The translations under genes were made by a program, and so were the position numbers. Below the pieces are notes generated by a model, which worked only from the letters and a program-made list of their open reading frames with translations, was not told where the DNA came from and searched no databases. A stretch of 64,000 nucleotides of DNA, taken from contig NZ_LDJL01000002.1 in NCBI RefSeq assembly GCF_001431405.1, forward strand, positions 124,001 through 188,000, given 5' to 3'. Origin of the DNA: Pseudoxanthomonas dokdonensis. Lineage in GTDB: Bacteria; Pseudomonadota; Gammaproteobacteria; Xanthomonadales; Xanthomonadaceae. Within the stretch, counting starts at the first letter, position 1. The number at the start of each line of letters is the position of its first letter. This document shows, piece after piece, positions 26,665 through 35,980 of the stretch.

Positions 26665-27299
26665 GTGTTTCCTCGAGAATTCAGCATGCAACTAGGCATC
26701 AGGTTGTTGTTCGGTTCCCGGCGATACGCTGCCTGCGCCGCGTCGCCCGCTATCAAGCGCCCACTCCCGGACGCGTTCAAAACTCACTGCATCCGCAACT
26801 GCGCCTGCGCTGACGGCGCCGGCACGCGCAGGCACGCGGCCAACGCGCGACGCTGCAGGCATCGACGTTGCATCCTCAACACTGGCAGCCCCCGGACACT
26901 GCACCGTGGCAGCGTCCTGTGGGCGTTGCACGGCGGCGCCCAACATGCCAGCGTCGCCAGCGACATGCAAATTGTCAGCGCTACCTGCCAGCAGGAAGCG
27001 TTATCGCTGGTGCATTGGTGTCGGATTGGTGTCGTCGGTTAATGCTGCAGCGCGGTGGTGGTTGAGCGCACGTTGGTGGACTGGGCCAGCGCTCGATTTG
27101 TTACAGGGCCATGGCGCGACAAGAGTGATGCATGAGGCATCGTTGCCGCCGCCGCGCCGGCCGCGCTGCCCGGCGCGGATGGGGCGCTCGGCTATCATGG
27201 TCCGGGCGCCCGCACGCACCGCCGTCGTCCTAACGTGGCTTTCATCGCCACCTGTTATAGATAGGACTCTGTACGACAGCCCCTTCAAGGAGACATGAA
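26665..27299. other. 635-base gap without a convincing gene
   Basis: It separates the leftward sugar transporter from the rightward yqjD-like operon. I see only weakly coding-like frames with unusual amino-acid content, no tRNA and no member of the dispersed repeat families. The right end carries a TATAGAT box about 35 bases before the next start, a possible -10 element. Confidence 0.5.
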
Positions 27300-27701
27300 A
27301 TGAACCAGCCTACTGGCAGCAACCCCACCGCCGGCCTCAATCCGTCCACCGCCACCGACTCGCTCAAGACCAACCTGGGTGAAGCCGGTTCGCACCTCAA
27401 GTCCGCTGCCTCCGCCGCCGGCGTTGCGGTCAAGGGTGCCGCCGGTGCCGCTGGCGACGAACTGCGACTGGGCCGTGCCAACGTCAAGTCCGAGCTGGCC
27501 GACAGCGCCCTGGCCGGATTGGCCGCCGCCGAGTCCGGCAGCGCCGCCGCCCGCGAGCAGATGGATGCGCTGATGGACAAGAGCCGCGATCTGGTCGACA
27601 GCGCCGCCGAGCTGATCCGCGAGCGCCCGCTGGCCTCGTTCGGCGTCGCCTTCGCCGCTGGCTGGGTCATCGCCAAGCTGGCCCGCAGCGGTGACAAATA
27701 A
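27300..27701 (+). CDS. YqjD/ElaB-like (DUF883) membrane-associated protein
   Basis: A 133-residue, mainly helical protein. The Ala-rich amphipathic body (residues 30-105) ends in RERPLASFGVAFAAGWVIAKL, the C-terminal membrane anchor typical of DUF883 proteins. E. coli members tether ribosomes to the inner membrane in stationary phase. The start at 27300 has AAGGAG upstream; an earlier ATG five bases before it hits a stop after two codons. It is the first gene of a three-gene set like yqjD-yqjE-yqjK. Confidence 0.85.
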   Translation: MNQPTGSNPTAGLNPSTATDSLKTNLGEAGSHLKSAASAAGVAVKGAAGAAGDELRLGRANVKSELADSALAGLAAAESGSAAAREQMDALMDKSRDLVDSAAELIRERPLASFGVAFAAGWVIAKLARSGDK

Positions 27702-27710
27702 GCCGGCCGC

Positions 27711-28241
27711 GTGATCGCTTCTTCCGATCAAACCGCGCCGCCACCCGGTTCGCCGCCGCCTGACGAAGCTGCCGCCGAGGCGGCGGCCAAAGCGGCCAAG
27801 CCCGGCATCGACGACAGCTTCCGCCAGGTCACCGCGGCGGGCAAGGAAACCCTGGGCGGTGCCCGCGACAGTGCGCGCGCGCTGCGCAAGCTGCTGTTCG
27901 CCGACATCGCGCTGGCCCGGGCGGCGCTGGGACGGGCGCTTATCTGGACCTGCGTGGCGATTGTGTTCGGTGCTTCCGGCTGGCTGCTCAGCGCGGCGGC
28001 GGCGATTGCGCTGCTGCGAAGTTCCGGCCTGAGCTGGACGCAGGCGATGACCGCCGCGGCGGTGTTCAGCCTGCTGGTCACCTGTTTCGGGGCCTGGCGG
28101 GTCAAGCATTATTTCGACCACGCCGGCCTGCAGGCCACGCGCCGGCAACTGGTGCGGATGGGACTGATGGATGAGGACGACGACGATGACGCCACAGCGC
28201 CACCGCCGGCGCCGTCATCGACACGCCAGGAGGGCCGATGA
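27711..28241 (+). CDS. YqjE-like phage holin superfamily III membrane protein
   Basis: A 176-residue protein with a Pro/Ala-rich N-terminus, an amphipathic helix and two membrane segments (about 80-105 and 109-130). This is the layout of YqjE/DUF1469 'holin family' proteins, which are not phage lysis genes in this context. It starts with GTG ten bases after the preceding stop. The C-terminus has an acidic run (MDEDDDDDA). Its stop overlaps the next start by four bases (ATGA), so the two are translationally coupled. Confidence 0.85.
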   Translation: MIASSDQTAPPPGSPPPDEAAAEAAAKAAKPGIDDSFRQVTAAGKETLGGARDSARALRKLLFADIALARAALGRALIWTCVAIVFGASGWLLSAAAAIALLRSSGLSWTQAMTAAAVFSLLVTCFGAWRVKHYFDHAGLQATRRQLVRMGLMDEDDDDDATAPPPAPSSTRQEGR

Positions 28242-28660
28242 AATTCGAATCGCTGCAGCGCCGGGTACGGCGCGCCGAACACATCCTGGAAGGCCGGATC
28301 GAGCAGACCCGGACCAGCAGCCAATCGCTGCGCAGCGCCTGGCGCGAAGGCTGGACCCCGGGACGCATTGTCCTGGCCGGTCTGGTCAGCGGCTTCCTGA
28401 CCGGACGCGCTGAACCGCTGCGTTCGCTCACCGGTGCCCGCTGGCTGCAGATGATCACCTCGGTCTCGGGGATGCTGGCCAGCCTGCAGGCGGCGGCCTC
28501 GGCCGAACAGGCCGAAACCGCCAGCGACGAAGCCCGTGCCGAAACCCAGGCCCAGGGCGCCGCTGCCAACAGCGCGCCGGCGCCGGCACAAACCCCGGAT
28601 CCCTTCGCAGGCGTGGCACCGCGCCCGGCCGAAGCCGCCACCGAGATGTCCGAACACTAG
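28238..28660 (+). CDS. YqjK-like hypothetical protein
   Basis: A 140-residue protein in the position of yqjK, after yqjD- and yqjE-like genes. The N-terminal half is basic and helical (RRVRRAEHILEGRIEQTR). A short hydrophobic stretch near residues 45-58 (IVLAGLVSGFLTG) is followed by a Glu/Ala-rich tail. AGGAGG precedes the ATG, which overlaps the previous stop. No enzymatic motif is visible. Confidence 0.8.
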   Translation: MKFESLQRRVRRAEHILEGRIEQTRTSSQSLRSAWREGWTPGRIVLAGLVSGFLTGRAEPLRSLTGARWLQMITSVSGMLASLQAAASAEQAETASDEARAETQAQGAAANSAPAPAQTPDPFAGVAPRPAEAATEMSEH

Positions 28661-28873
28661 CCTGGGTCGATCAGCGACTGCCGGCGTGGTACCGGCATCT
28701 CGCTGACGCCTGGCGCAGGGCTGCCGCCGTTGACGCCGCCCGCACACCGATGGCGCTAGCGTGGCTGGCAGCAACCGACGGATTGACGCCGCTGATGCGG
28801 CAACCGACGATGCGACACCGCCGCCCGGCCGGCGGCCGGCAAGACTGCCCGGCTGCACGGCCCCCGCCACCCG

Positions 28874-29995
28874 ATGCGAGTATCGTCCTTGACCACGCCA
28901 GCCGTTGCCCCGCCACCGCCCGCCGCGCCCGTGCGCACGCCGTCCACATCACGGCCCCGACCGCGGGCTTCGATGGCCTTGCTGGTGCTGGCGGTGCTGG
29001 CGGTCGGCTACACCATGTGGATCGCCCAGGGCGTGCTGCTGCCGATCCTGCTGGCGATGTTCTTCGCCCTGATCGGCAACCCGATCATCCGTCTGCTCGG
29101 CAAGCTGTGGGTGCCGCGTTTCCTGGCCGCGCTGCTGGTACTGGTCGGTGGCCTGAGCGTGGCCGTGGTGCTGGCCAACCAGCTGACCACGCCGGCGATG
29201 GAGTGGTTTCGCGAAGCACCGCGCGAGATGCGCAACCTGGCGCCCAAGCTGCGCGAACTGACCAAACCCGTGCAGGATGCCAACCGCGCCGCCGAGAGTT
29301 TCGCCCGCGCCGCCGGTGGCGAATCGGATCGCAAGCTGCAGATCATCCGCACCTCGCTGGATGACCCCTACGCCAAGCTGATGGCGACCCCGCGGCTGCT
29401 GGCATCGGTGCTGGCGGTGGTGTTGCTGACGTTCTTCTTCATGGTCTACGGACAGAACCTGCAACGCCACGCAATCGCGCTGCTGCCCGGGCGCCAGCAG
29501 CAGAAATTCACCGTCGGCATCCTGCAATCGATCGAACGCGCGGTATCGCGCTACGTGCTGACCATCAGCATCATCAATGCCACCGTCGGACTGATATTCG
29601 CGGCCGCGTTGTGGGCGTTGGACTTCCCGGTATCCGAAGCGCTGCTGTGGGGGACGATGGCCGCGCTGCTCAATTTCGCCCCCTACGTCGGCCCGCTGAT
29701 CGGGGTACTGGCGATGCTGCTGGTCGGCTTCGTGACCTTCGACGATCCGCTGCCGTCGATGCTGCCGGCGGCCTGCTATCTGCTGCTGCATACGCTGGAA
29801 GGCCAGATCATCACCCCGATCATCCTCGGCCGGCAGATGGCGCTGTCGCCGCTGATCCTGATCCTGGCGCTGATGGTGTTCGGCTCGCTATGGGGCATCA
29901 TCGGCCTGTTGCTGGCGGTGCCGCTGCTGGTCTGCGTCAAGCTGGTGCTGGCCCGGGTCGAAGGCATGGAAGGCTGGGCGCGGCTGCTGGAATGA
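28874..29995 (+). CDS. AI-2E family transporter (PerM-like)
   Basis: A 373-residue member of the AI-2E/PerM family with about eight membrane segments and a long helical periplasmic-type insert between the third and fourth (about residues 110-165). Family hallmarks are ALLNFAPYVGPLIG near 270 and the closing LEGQIITPIILGRQMALSPL. Members have been linked to export of the AI-2 signal or to ion transport, and the substrate here is unknown. An alternative start is ATG 28973, which removes a Pro-rich N-terminus. Confidence 0.9.
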   Translation: MRVSSLTTPAVAPPPPAAPVRTPSTSRPRPRASMALLVLAVLAVGYTMWIAQGVLLPILLAMFFALIGNPIIRLLGKLWVPRFLAALLVLVGGLSVAVVLANQLTTPAMEWFREAPREMRNLAPKLRELTKPVQDANRAAESFARAAGGESDRKLQIIRTSLDDPYAKLMATPRLLASVLAVVLLTFFFMVYGQNLQRHAIALLPGRQQQKFTVGILQSIERAVSRYVLTISIINATVGLIFAAALWALDFPVSEALLWGTMAALLNFAPYVGPLIGVLAMLLVGFVTFDDPLPSMLPAACYLLLHTLEGQIITPIILGRQMALSPLILILALMVFGSLWGIIGLLLAVPLLVCVKLVLARVEGMEGWARLLE

Positions 29996-30062
29996 GCGCG
30001 CCGGCGGGCCCGGTTCACCACCGGTTCGCCGCGGCCAGCGTCATCGGCGTTACCATGGCACG

Positions 30063-30812
30063 GTGAGCTTTCCGATCCGCGCCATCACCCTCGACCTCGA
30101 CGATACCCTGTGGCCGTTCGCGCCGATTGGGGCGCGCATCGAACAGGTACTGCATGACTGGCTGCTGCAGCACAGCCCGGCCACCGCCACGCTGTTCCCG
30201 CAGGCACGCATGCGCGAGCTGCGCGACGCGGTGTTTGCCGAACGTCCGGACCTTGTCCACGACCTCAGCATGCTGCGGCGGCTGACCATCGAGCGGGCCC
30301 TGCAGCAGAGCCAGGCCGACATGGCCCTGCTGGAACCGGCCTACGAAACCTTCTACGCCGCCCGCAACCAGGTCGAGTGCTATCCCGATAGCCTCGAAGC
30401 GCTGGCCCGGATCGCCGCGCGGGTGCCGGTGGCGGCGCTGACCAATGGCAATGCCGACCTGCAGCGGATCGGCCTGTCGCATCATTTCGTGTTCCAGCTG
30501 GGTGCGCGCGAACACGGCGCGGCCAAGCCCGATGCCAGCATCTTCCACGCCGCCTGCCAGCGTCTGGGCGTGGCCCCGGGCGAGGTACTGCACGTCGGCG
30601 ACAACATCGACATGGACGTGCTCGGTGCCGCCCGCGCCGGCCTGCGCAGCTGCTGGCTCAACCGCGGCGACCTCGGCCATCAGCCGTCGCGATGGCCACA
30701 TGCCGATATCCAGCCGGATCTGCAGTTCACCACCCTGGCCGAACTGGCCGACTGGCTGGACGCGCATCCGCTGTTCGCCTCTTCAGACAACCACGAGTCC
30801 GTCACCGCATGA
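30063..30812 (+). CDS. HAD-IA family hydrolase (YigB-like phosphatase)
   Basis: Cytoplasmic haloacid dehalogenase-type phosphatase, 249 residues from a GTG start. Motif I is LDLDDTLWP with the nucleophile Asp, motif II is ALTNGNA, motif III is the Lys in AAKPDASIF, and motif IV is HVGDNIDMDVLGA. The helical cap before motif II fits the YigB group, one of whose members dephosphorylates a riboflavin precursor. Its stop overlaps the start of the aminopeptidase gene (ATGA), so the pair is coupled. The exact substrate is unproven. Confidence 0.92.
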   Translation: MSFPIRAITLDLDDTLWPFAPIGARIEQVLHDWLLQHSPATATLFPQARMRELRDAVFAERPDLVHDLSMLRRLTIERALQQSQADMALLEPAYETFYAARNQVECYPDSLEALARIAARVPVAALTNGNADLQRIGLSHHFVFQLGAREHGAAKPDASIFHAACQRLGVAPGEVLHVGDNIDMDVLGAARAGLRSCWLNRGDLGHQPSRWPHADIQPDLQFTTLAELADWLDAHPLFASSDNHESVTA

Positions 30813-32185
30813 ATCCCGAGCACGCCTATACCGCCGCCTCCGACCGCGCCATCCCGCTGCATGTGCTGCAGCGCCAGCAGCTGCCCGGGTGGCTGCAGCA
30901 GCAGGGCGCCGAGGTACAGGCCTGGCTGCAGGCGCAGGCATTCAGCGCCGCTCCCGGCAGCGCGCTGCTGCTGCCCGGCGGCGACGGCATCGCCGCCGCG
31001 ATCATCGGCATTGGCGATCCGCTGGATGCGTACTCCTACGCGCATGCGCCGTTTGCCTTGCCTCTGGGCGATTACGCCATGGCCGACGACAGTGCGCTGG
31101 ACGCCGATGCGCGCACCGCACTGCAACTGGGCTGGGGCCTGGGCTGCTACCGCTTCGACCGCTACAAGCAACCGCTGCGCAAGCCGGCACGGCTGCTGCT
31201 GGAGCATGCCGACGCGGAAGCCAACGACATCCTGACCGCCAGCCTGCGGGTGCGCGACTGGGTCAACACGCCAACCCAGGACATGGGCCCGGAGCAACTG
31301 GAACAGGCCGCGCGCGAACTGGCTGCCGCGCACGGCGCCGAGATCAACGTCATCAGCGGTGACGCCCTGCTGGAGCAGAATTTCCCGACCATCCACGCGG
31401 TCGGTCGTGCCTCGCACCGCGCGCCCCGGCTGATCGAACTGCACTGGGGCGATGCCGCCCATCCGCAGCTGGCCGTGGTCGGCAAGGGCGTCTGCTTCGA
31501 CACCGGCGGCCTCGACATCAAGCCCGCCGATGGCATGCGCAACATGAAGAAGGACATGGGCGGTGCCGCCCATGCGCTCGCGCTGTCCGGATTGATCATG
31601 GCGCGCCGGCTGCCGGTGCGGCTGCGCCTGCTGGTGCCGGCGGTGGAAAACAGCATCGGCCCGGACGCATTCCGTCCCGGCGAAGTCATCACCACCCGCC
31701 AGGGCGTCAGCGTGGAAATCGACAACACCGATGCCGAAGGCCGTTTGATCCTGTGCGATGCGCTGAGCTATGCCGGTGAAGGTTCACCGGATCTGCTGCT
31801 GGATTTCGCCACTCTGACCGGTGCCGCCCGCATCGCGCTGGGCCCGGATCTGCCGGCACTGTTCTGCAATGACGATGGCGTCGCCCAGGCCTGGCTGGAT
31901 GCCGGCCAGCAACAGCGCGACCCGGTCTGGCGGATGCCGTTGTGGCGCCCGTACCTGCGCTATCTGACCAGCCAGATCGCCGACATGGCCAACGCCGGTT
32001 CGCGGATGGCCGGCTCGGTCACCGCCGCGTTGTACCTGGAACGGTTCGTCCCCGCCGACCGGCCCTGGGCGCACCTGGACGTCTATGCCTGGAACGACAG
32101 CGAACGCCCCGGCCGACCGGCTGGCGGCGAGGCCCTCGGCCTGCGCAGTGCCTGGGCGATGCTGAAGGCGCGCTACGGCGGCTGA
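30809..32185 (+). CDS. Leucyl aminopeptidase family M17 metallopeptidase
   Basis: Cytosolic aminopeptidase that removes N-terminal residues, with two metal ions. The 458-residue protein has the M17 metal- and substrate-binding segments VGKGVCFDTGGLDIK, MKKDMGGAAHA and the family signature NTDAEGRLILCDAL. ATG 30809 overlaps the HAD stop; the frame is open earlier only because it runs through the HAD gene. It resembles the shorter PepB-like M17 enzymes rather than PepA. The N-terminal domain is poorly conserved, as usual. Confidence 0.94.
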   Translation: MNPEHAYTAASDRAIPLHVLQRQQLPGWLQQQGAEVQAWLQAQAFSAAPGSALLLPGGDGIAAAIIGIGDPLDAYSYAHAPFALPLGDYAMADDSALDADARTALQLGWGLGCYRFDRYKQPLRKPARLLLEHADAEANDILTASLRVRDWVNTPTQDMGPEQLEQAARELAAAHGAEINVISGDALLEQNFPTIHAVGRASHRAPRLIELHWGDAAHPQLAVVGKGVCFDTGGLDIKPADGMRNMKKDMGGAAHALALSGLIMARRLPVRLRLLVPAVENSIGPDAFRPGEVITTRQGVSVEIDNTDAEGRLILCDALSYAGEGSPDLLLDFATLTGAARIALGPDLPALFCNDDGVAQAWLDAGQQQRDPVWRMPLWRPYLRYLTSQIADMANAGSRMAGSVTAALYLERFVPADRPWAHLDVYAWNDSERPGRPAGGEALGLRSAWAMLKARYGG

Positions 32186-32286
32186 GCGGAGGCCGGGCAC
32201 GGCGCAGGCCGATCTCGCTGCGGCTGGCCAATGGCGTAGCGGATGTTGGCGTCGGATAATCCATCGACCCATCCCGGAGCGCCTGC

Positions 32287-32664
32287 ATGGACACCCCAAC
32301 CAATGCCCGCATTGCCAGCGAGTTCCTGACCATGGCGGCCTCCGGCCAGGTCCGCGAAGCCTATCAGCGTCATGTTGCCGATGGCTTCGTCCACCACAAC
32401 GCCTATTTCCCCGCCGATCGCCAGTCGCTGCTGCTGGCGATGGAACAAAGCGCCCAGGGCGAACCGAACAAGTCGTTCACGGTCAGGCAGGTCATCGATG
32501 GCGGCGACCGGGTCGCGGTGCTTTCGCATCTGCAACGCGCGCAAAGTGACCAGCAGTATGCGGTGGTGCATATCCTCCGCTTCGAGAACAACCGCATCGT
32601 CGAGCTGTGGGATGTCGCCCAGCAAATTCCCGAAGAATTACCCAACCTGCTGGGCATGTTCTGA
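32287..32664 (+). CDS. SnoaL/NTF2-like protein
   Basis: A 125-residue single-domain protein of the SnoaL-like cyclase/NTF2 fold. The cone-shaped fold is suggested by the N-terminal helix pair and HHNAYFPADRQSLLLAM. The strand pattern VRQVIDGGDRVAVLSHL ... AVVHILRFENNRIVELWDV follows. The start has GGAG upstream. Such proteins range from enzymes to binding proteins, and nothing here defines a substrate. It converges with the BASS transporter 13 bases away. Confidence 0.85.
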   Translation: MDTPTNARIASEFLTMAASGQVREAYQRHVADGFVHHNAYFPADRQSLLLAMEQSAQGEPNKSFTVRQVIDGGDRVAVLSHLQRAQSDQQYAVVHILRFENNRIVELWDVAQQIPEELPNLLGMF

Positions 32665-32677
32665 ACCGACGATGCGA

Positions 32678-33532
32678 TCAGCCGGGCGGCGCCTCGGCAA
32701 CGGCGGCTTTCTTGCGCAGCTGCAGGTACGGCACCGACACCAGCGACGAGGCGACCACGTAGGCGGCCACCAGCACCGTGGTCTGGGTGCCCGGGAACGA
32801 GGTCGCGACCAGGATCGCCACGCCGATGTGGCGGGTCGCGCAGGCGACCGCCAGCGACGTCCGCTCGCCGGCACCGGGACCGCCGAGCAGGTGGCCAATC
32901 AGCAGTGCCAGCAGCAGCATCAGCAGCAGTGCGCCAAAGCCGGCGGCACCGACCTGCTGCAGAACCCGCCAGTGCAGGATCAGCAACAGCACCCCGTCCA
33001 GCATCAACACCAGCCCGCCAAGCGCAATCAGTTTGTCGGACAGGGCAATCGCCAGCGTCGGCCAGATCGCCCGCACCAGCATGCCGGCGACCAGCGGCAA
33101 CAGGAACGAATGGGCGATGGTGATCGCGATGGCGCTGGCAGGCACATCCAGCGGCACGCCGAAATGCCGCGCCAGCCAATGGATCCACACGGGCACCCAG
33201 ATGATGGCCAGCAGCGACGAGGTCACCACCAGGCTGAAGACGTATTGATCGCTGTGCACCGGCCCCAGCTTCTTCGGCAGCAACGGCGCCCCGGCCGACA
33301 CCGCCAGTATCAGCAAGGCTGCCTTGACCGTCGGCTCCAGCGGCAGCAACCACACCAGCACGAAAGCGACCACCGGCACCAGCACATACATGCCCAGCAG
33401 CGAGCGCAGCAACAGCCCGGGCCTGCGCCACAACCAGCTCACGTCGGAGAACGTCGAGCCCATGCCGATCGAAAATATCAGCGCGGCAATCGACACCTTC
33501 AGCAACAGCAGCAACACCATCGTCATCGTCAT
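32678..33532 (-). CDS. Bile acid:sodium symporter (BASS) family transporter
   Basis: A 284-residue membrane protein with about nine to ten helices. FSIGMGSTFSDVSWLWRRP in the first third and ACATRHIGVAILVATSF in the last third are BASS family landmarks. In bacteria these carry organic acids, sterols or related anions with Na+, and the substrate here is unknown. The start at 33532 has GGGAG upstream and is followed by three ATG codons within five residues, so it could begin six or twelve bases later. Confidence 0.87.
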   Translation of the reverse strand: MTMTMVLLLLLKVSIAALIFSIGMGSTFSDVSWLWRRPGLLLRSLLGMYVLVPVVAFVLVWLLPLEPTVKAALLILAVSAGAPLLPKKLGPVHSDQYVFSLVVTSSLLAIIWVPVWIHWLARHFGVPLDVPASAIAITIAHSFLLPLVAGMLVRAIWPTLAIALSDKLIALGGLVLMLDGVLLLILHWRVLQQVGAAGFGALLLMLLLALLIGHLLGGPGAGERTSLAVACATRHIGVAILVATSFPGTQTTVLVAAYVVASSLVSVPYLQLRKKAAVAEAPPG

Positions 33533-33613
33533 CGCAAACTCCCTTGCTGGACTGTGCAGCGCGTGGTCGGCGCCGCCGGTTGCGGCTCAGGATACGCGGG
33601 TTTGTGCCCCAAC

Positions 33614-33855
33614 GTGGAGCGGAGCGAGCTCCGCCGTTCCACCCACGGAGAGCGGAGCTTGCTCCGCTGCTCCATCCGCGTAGAGCGGAGCTTGCTCCGC
33701 TGTTCCACCCATGTAGAGCGGAGCTTGCTCCGCTGGGAACGTCCGCAGAGAACGCAGCGGAGCAAGCTCCGCTCTACCGGAGATGGGTTGGACTAGCGGA
33801 GCAAGCTCCGCTCTACGGGAGGTGGGCTGGACTAGCGGAGCAAGCTCCGCTCTAC
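33614..33855. repeat. Seven GTAG-type palindromes AGCGGAGCTTGCTCCGCT, four forward and three inverted
   Basis: Units at about 33614, 33647, 33680 and 33713 read GTAGAGCGGAGCTTGCTCCG (the first two slightly changed). Units at 33756, 33795 and 33834 are inverted and end in CTCTAC. Spacing is 33-42 bases. The GTAG head and perfect stem mark a second REP family, different from copies A-E. It fills the 326-base gap between two converging genes. Short repetitive reading frames inside it are not genes. Confidence 0.9.
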
Positions 33856-33858
33856 AAC

Positions 33859-34461
33859 TCAGAGCCAGCCTTTCTGCCGTGCCAGCCGGTGCGCTTCGAT
33901 GCGGTTGCCGACGCCGAGCTTGCCGATTGCTTCGGACAGGTAGTTGCGCACCGTGCCCTGTGAAAGATGCAGCCTGGCGGCGATCTCGGCGGCGGCCAGG
34001 CCCTCGCCGGCCAGGCGCAGCACCTGGCGTTCGCGATCGCTGAGCGGATCGGCATCCGACCAGGCCGCCAATGCCAGCTGCGGATCGATGGCACGGCCAC
34101 CGGCATGGACCTGGCGGATTGCCTGGACCAGATCACTGGCCGGCGCATCCTTCAACAGGTAGCCGCTGACGCCGGCATCCAGTGCCCGGCGCAGGAAACC
34201 GGCGCGGGCGAAGGTGGTGACGATGATGACCCGGGTCGGCAACTGCTGGCGCTGGATCCGCTGGGCCAGTTCCAGCCCGGTCAGTCCGGGCATTTCGATG
34301 TCGGTGACCAGCACGTCCGGGCTCAGGCGCTGCAGATCGCGCCAGGCGGCTTCACCGTCGGCGGCGGCCGCGAGCACCTGCAGATCATCTTCCAGCCCCA
34401 GCAGCGCCGACAGCGCGCCGCGGACCATGGCCTGATCTTCGGCCAGCACGATGGTGATCAT
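33859..34461 (-). CDS. DesR-like response regulator (NarL family)
   Basis: A 200-residue two-component regulator. The receiver has Glu8-Asp9, phospho-acceptor Asp54 (VTDIEMPG), Thr82-Thr83 and Lys104 in YLLKDAP. The C-terminal LuxR-type domain has DPLSDRERQVLRL and AAEIAARLHLSQGTVRNYLSEAIGKL, close to DesR/LiaR-type regulators. I use ATG 34461, because the 17 extra codons to 34512 are not family-like. The kinase gene ends 67 bases upstream, and the divergent ABC export operon begins about 1.5 kb away. Confidence 0.92.
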   Translation of the reverse strand: MITIVLAEDQAMVRGALSALLGLEDDLQVLAAAADGEAAWRDLQRLSPDVLVTDIEMPGLTGLELAQRIQRQQLPTRVIIVTTFARAGFLRRALDAGVSGYLLKDAPASDLVQAIRQVHAGGRAIDPQLALAAWSDADPLSDRERQVLRLAGEGLAAAEIAARLHLSQGTVRNYLSEAIGKLGVGNRIEAHRLARQKGWL

Positions 34462-34528
34462 GGAGTCTGCGTTCCTGCGCGGCGCCGTGCGCGCACGGTA
34501 GCAAATCGCCACCGCCGGCGACCAGCGA

Positions 34529-35704
34529 TCATTGCGGCAACGGCTGATCGGGTGCCCGAAGCCCGGCCGCCCGCAGTGACGACGAACCCGGCAACCACGC
34601 CCGCAGGCGCACGCCGCGGCCGGCCTGCGCGGTGAGCTGCAAACGACCGCCCTGGGTCGCCAGGCGCTCGCGCATGCCGGCTACGCCGTTGCCCGGGGTG
34701 ATCGGCTGGCCGCGGCCGTCGTCCTCGACCAGCAATGCAACGCCATTGTCTTCGGCCGCCTGCAAGCTCACCCGTACCTGTCGTGCCCGCGCATGCCGCT
34801 GGATGTTGGTGACCGCCTCGCGCAGCACCAGCGCCAGTACGGTTTCGGCGGCGGCGTCCAGTTCGACTTCATCCATGCCTACCTGCAGCGCCACGCCATC
34901 GGTTTCCAGCAGTACCCGCGCCGACGCCAGTTCGGCCGCCAGTCCAGCCGCTCGGATGCCCGACACCGCCCGCCGGACCTGCGACAGCGCATCGCGCGCA
35001 ACCCGGCTGACTTCGTCCATCTCACGGCGGGCAGCGGCCAGATCGCGGTCCAGCAGCTTGCCGGCCAGCTCCGACTTCAACGCCACCAGCGACAGCGTGT
35101 GGCCCAGCAGATCATGCAGGTCGCGGCCAATCCGCTCGCGCTCGGCGGTCGCGGCAAGCCGGCGGATCTCGTCATCGCTGAGCTTCAGCGCCGCCTGCTT
35201 GTGCCGGTTCTGCACATAGAAATGATTGCCGAAGAACGCCGATACCGAGATCAACAGAGTCAGTCCGAAGATGAACAACGGGTAGCCCAGCCACATCAGC
35301 TGCAACAGCATCACCACCAGCTGGCACAACATCAGCAACACGCCGCGCGACAACGGCATGCCGATATAAGGAATGAAGCTGGCCGCGTAAATCAAATAGG
35401 TGTTGGCGAAGGCGTTGTGCGGCATCAGCGTGTAGCCGATCAGCCCCATCGCCAGCACCCCGGCAAAACGCACGGCCGGATGGCCGCGATAGCTCATGAA
35501 ATAGATCGGCAGGAACACCAGCACGCTCAGCAGCGTGTAGCCCAGGTTGAGCGGCCCCAGGTAACCATCGCGCTCGCCCAGCCAGGCAAACAACGCCGGC
35601 AGGAACAGGAACAGCAGATAGCCCAGGTTGTAGAACGGCATCCAGCCCAGTTGCAGTTCCTCGGGCAGCAGGCGTTGGCGCAGTTTCAACAGGGTGGCGA
35701 TCAT
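34529..35704 (-). CDS. DesK-like sensor histidine kinase
   Basis: A 391-residue membrane kinase with five or six N-terminal helices (residues 20-160) and no large extracellular sensor. This layout is used by DesK/LiaS-type kinases that sense the membrane itself. The H box RERIGRDLHDLLGHTLS contains His197. The ATPase domain has an N box REAVTNIQRHARA near 295 and GNGVAGMRERL near 345. It forms a pair with the regulator just downstream and is divergent from the adaptor gene. Confidence 0.93.
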   Translation of the reverse strand: MIATLLKLRQRLLPEELQLGWMPFYNLGYLLFLFLPALFAWLGERDGYLGPLNLGYTLLSVLVFLPIYFMSYRGHPAVRFAGVLAMGLIGYTLMPHNAFANTYLIYAASFIPYIGMPLSRGVLLMLCQLVVMLLQLMWLGYPLFIFGLTLLISVSAFFGNHFYVQNRHKQAALKLSDDEIRRLAATAERERIGRDLHDLLGHTLSLVALKSELAGKLLDRDLAAARREMDEVSRVARDALSQVRRAVSGIRAAGLAAELASARVLLETDGVALQVGMDEVELDAAAETVLALVLREAVTNIQRHARARQVRVSLQAAEDNGVALLVEDDGRGQPITPGNGVAGMRERLATQGGRLQLTAQAGRGVRLRAWLPGSSSLRAAGLRAPDQPLPQ

Positions 35705-35796
35705 GACGGGAACTTCCTGGCGCGGGCACGCGGCAATGTCGCCACCATAGCCGGGCTGGCGGCGATTGTTGAGCCGCGCCGATCAGCCAAATCGCA

Positions 35797-35808
35797 TGAC
35801 AGTTGTCA
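35797..35808. promoter_or_regulatory. Candidate operator TGACAGTTGTCA
   Basis: A perfect five-base inverted repeat (TGACA-GT-TGTCA) lies in the divergent region between the DesK-like kinase and the adaptor gene. The half-site CTGTCATCG recurs nearby at about 35890, and twice as TGTCATCG at about 41896 and 41907 before the second lipoprotein hydrolase. It may be bound by the DesR-like regulator, which is inference. Confidence 0.35.
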
Positions 35809-35980
35809 CTGGGCCGGGCCGGCGGCAGACGGCATGCTGTGCCGGCGGTTGCGACAGTGGCCGCGGCAGTGGGCCGGTTGCGCGACGGTCTGTCATCGGG
35901 CGAGACTGACGCGGCTGATGATTTGGCTTTGACAACGCTACTGGTCACACTTTGCCGCTTGACTCCGTCTGGAAGGGTGA

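Noticed and set aside
26692..26970. 92-codon frame on the minus strand upstream of the sugar transporter
   Set aside because: Composition is unlike neighbouring proteins, there is no ribosome site, and several frames are open across the same stretch.
27711..28241. Prophage holin indicating a phage remnant
   Set aside because: Context (yqjD- and yqjK-like neighbours) shows a YqjE-type housekeeping membrane protein. No phage genes are near.
33529..33765. Small repetitive protein (RSKLRST-like repeats)
   Set aside because: The repeats are translations of GTAG-type palindromes. The same units occur in both orientations and all frames, so no coding pressure is visible.
33614..33855. CRISPR array
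   Set aside because: Units are self-complementary REPs with 11-20 base gaps, change orientation midway, and no cas genes are present.
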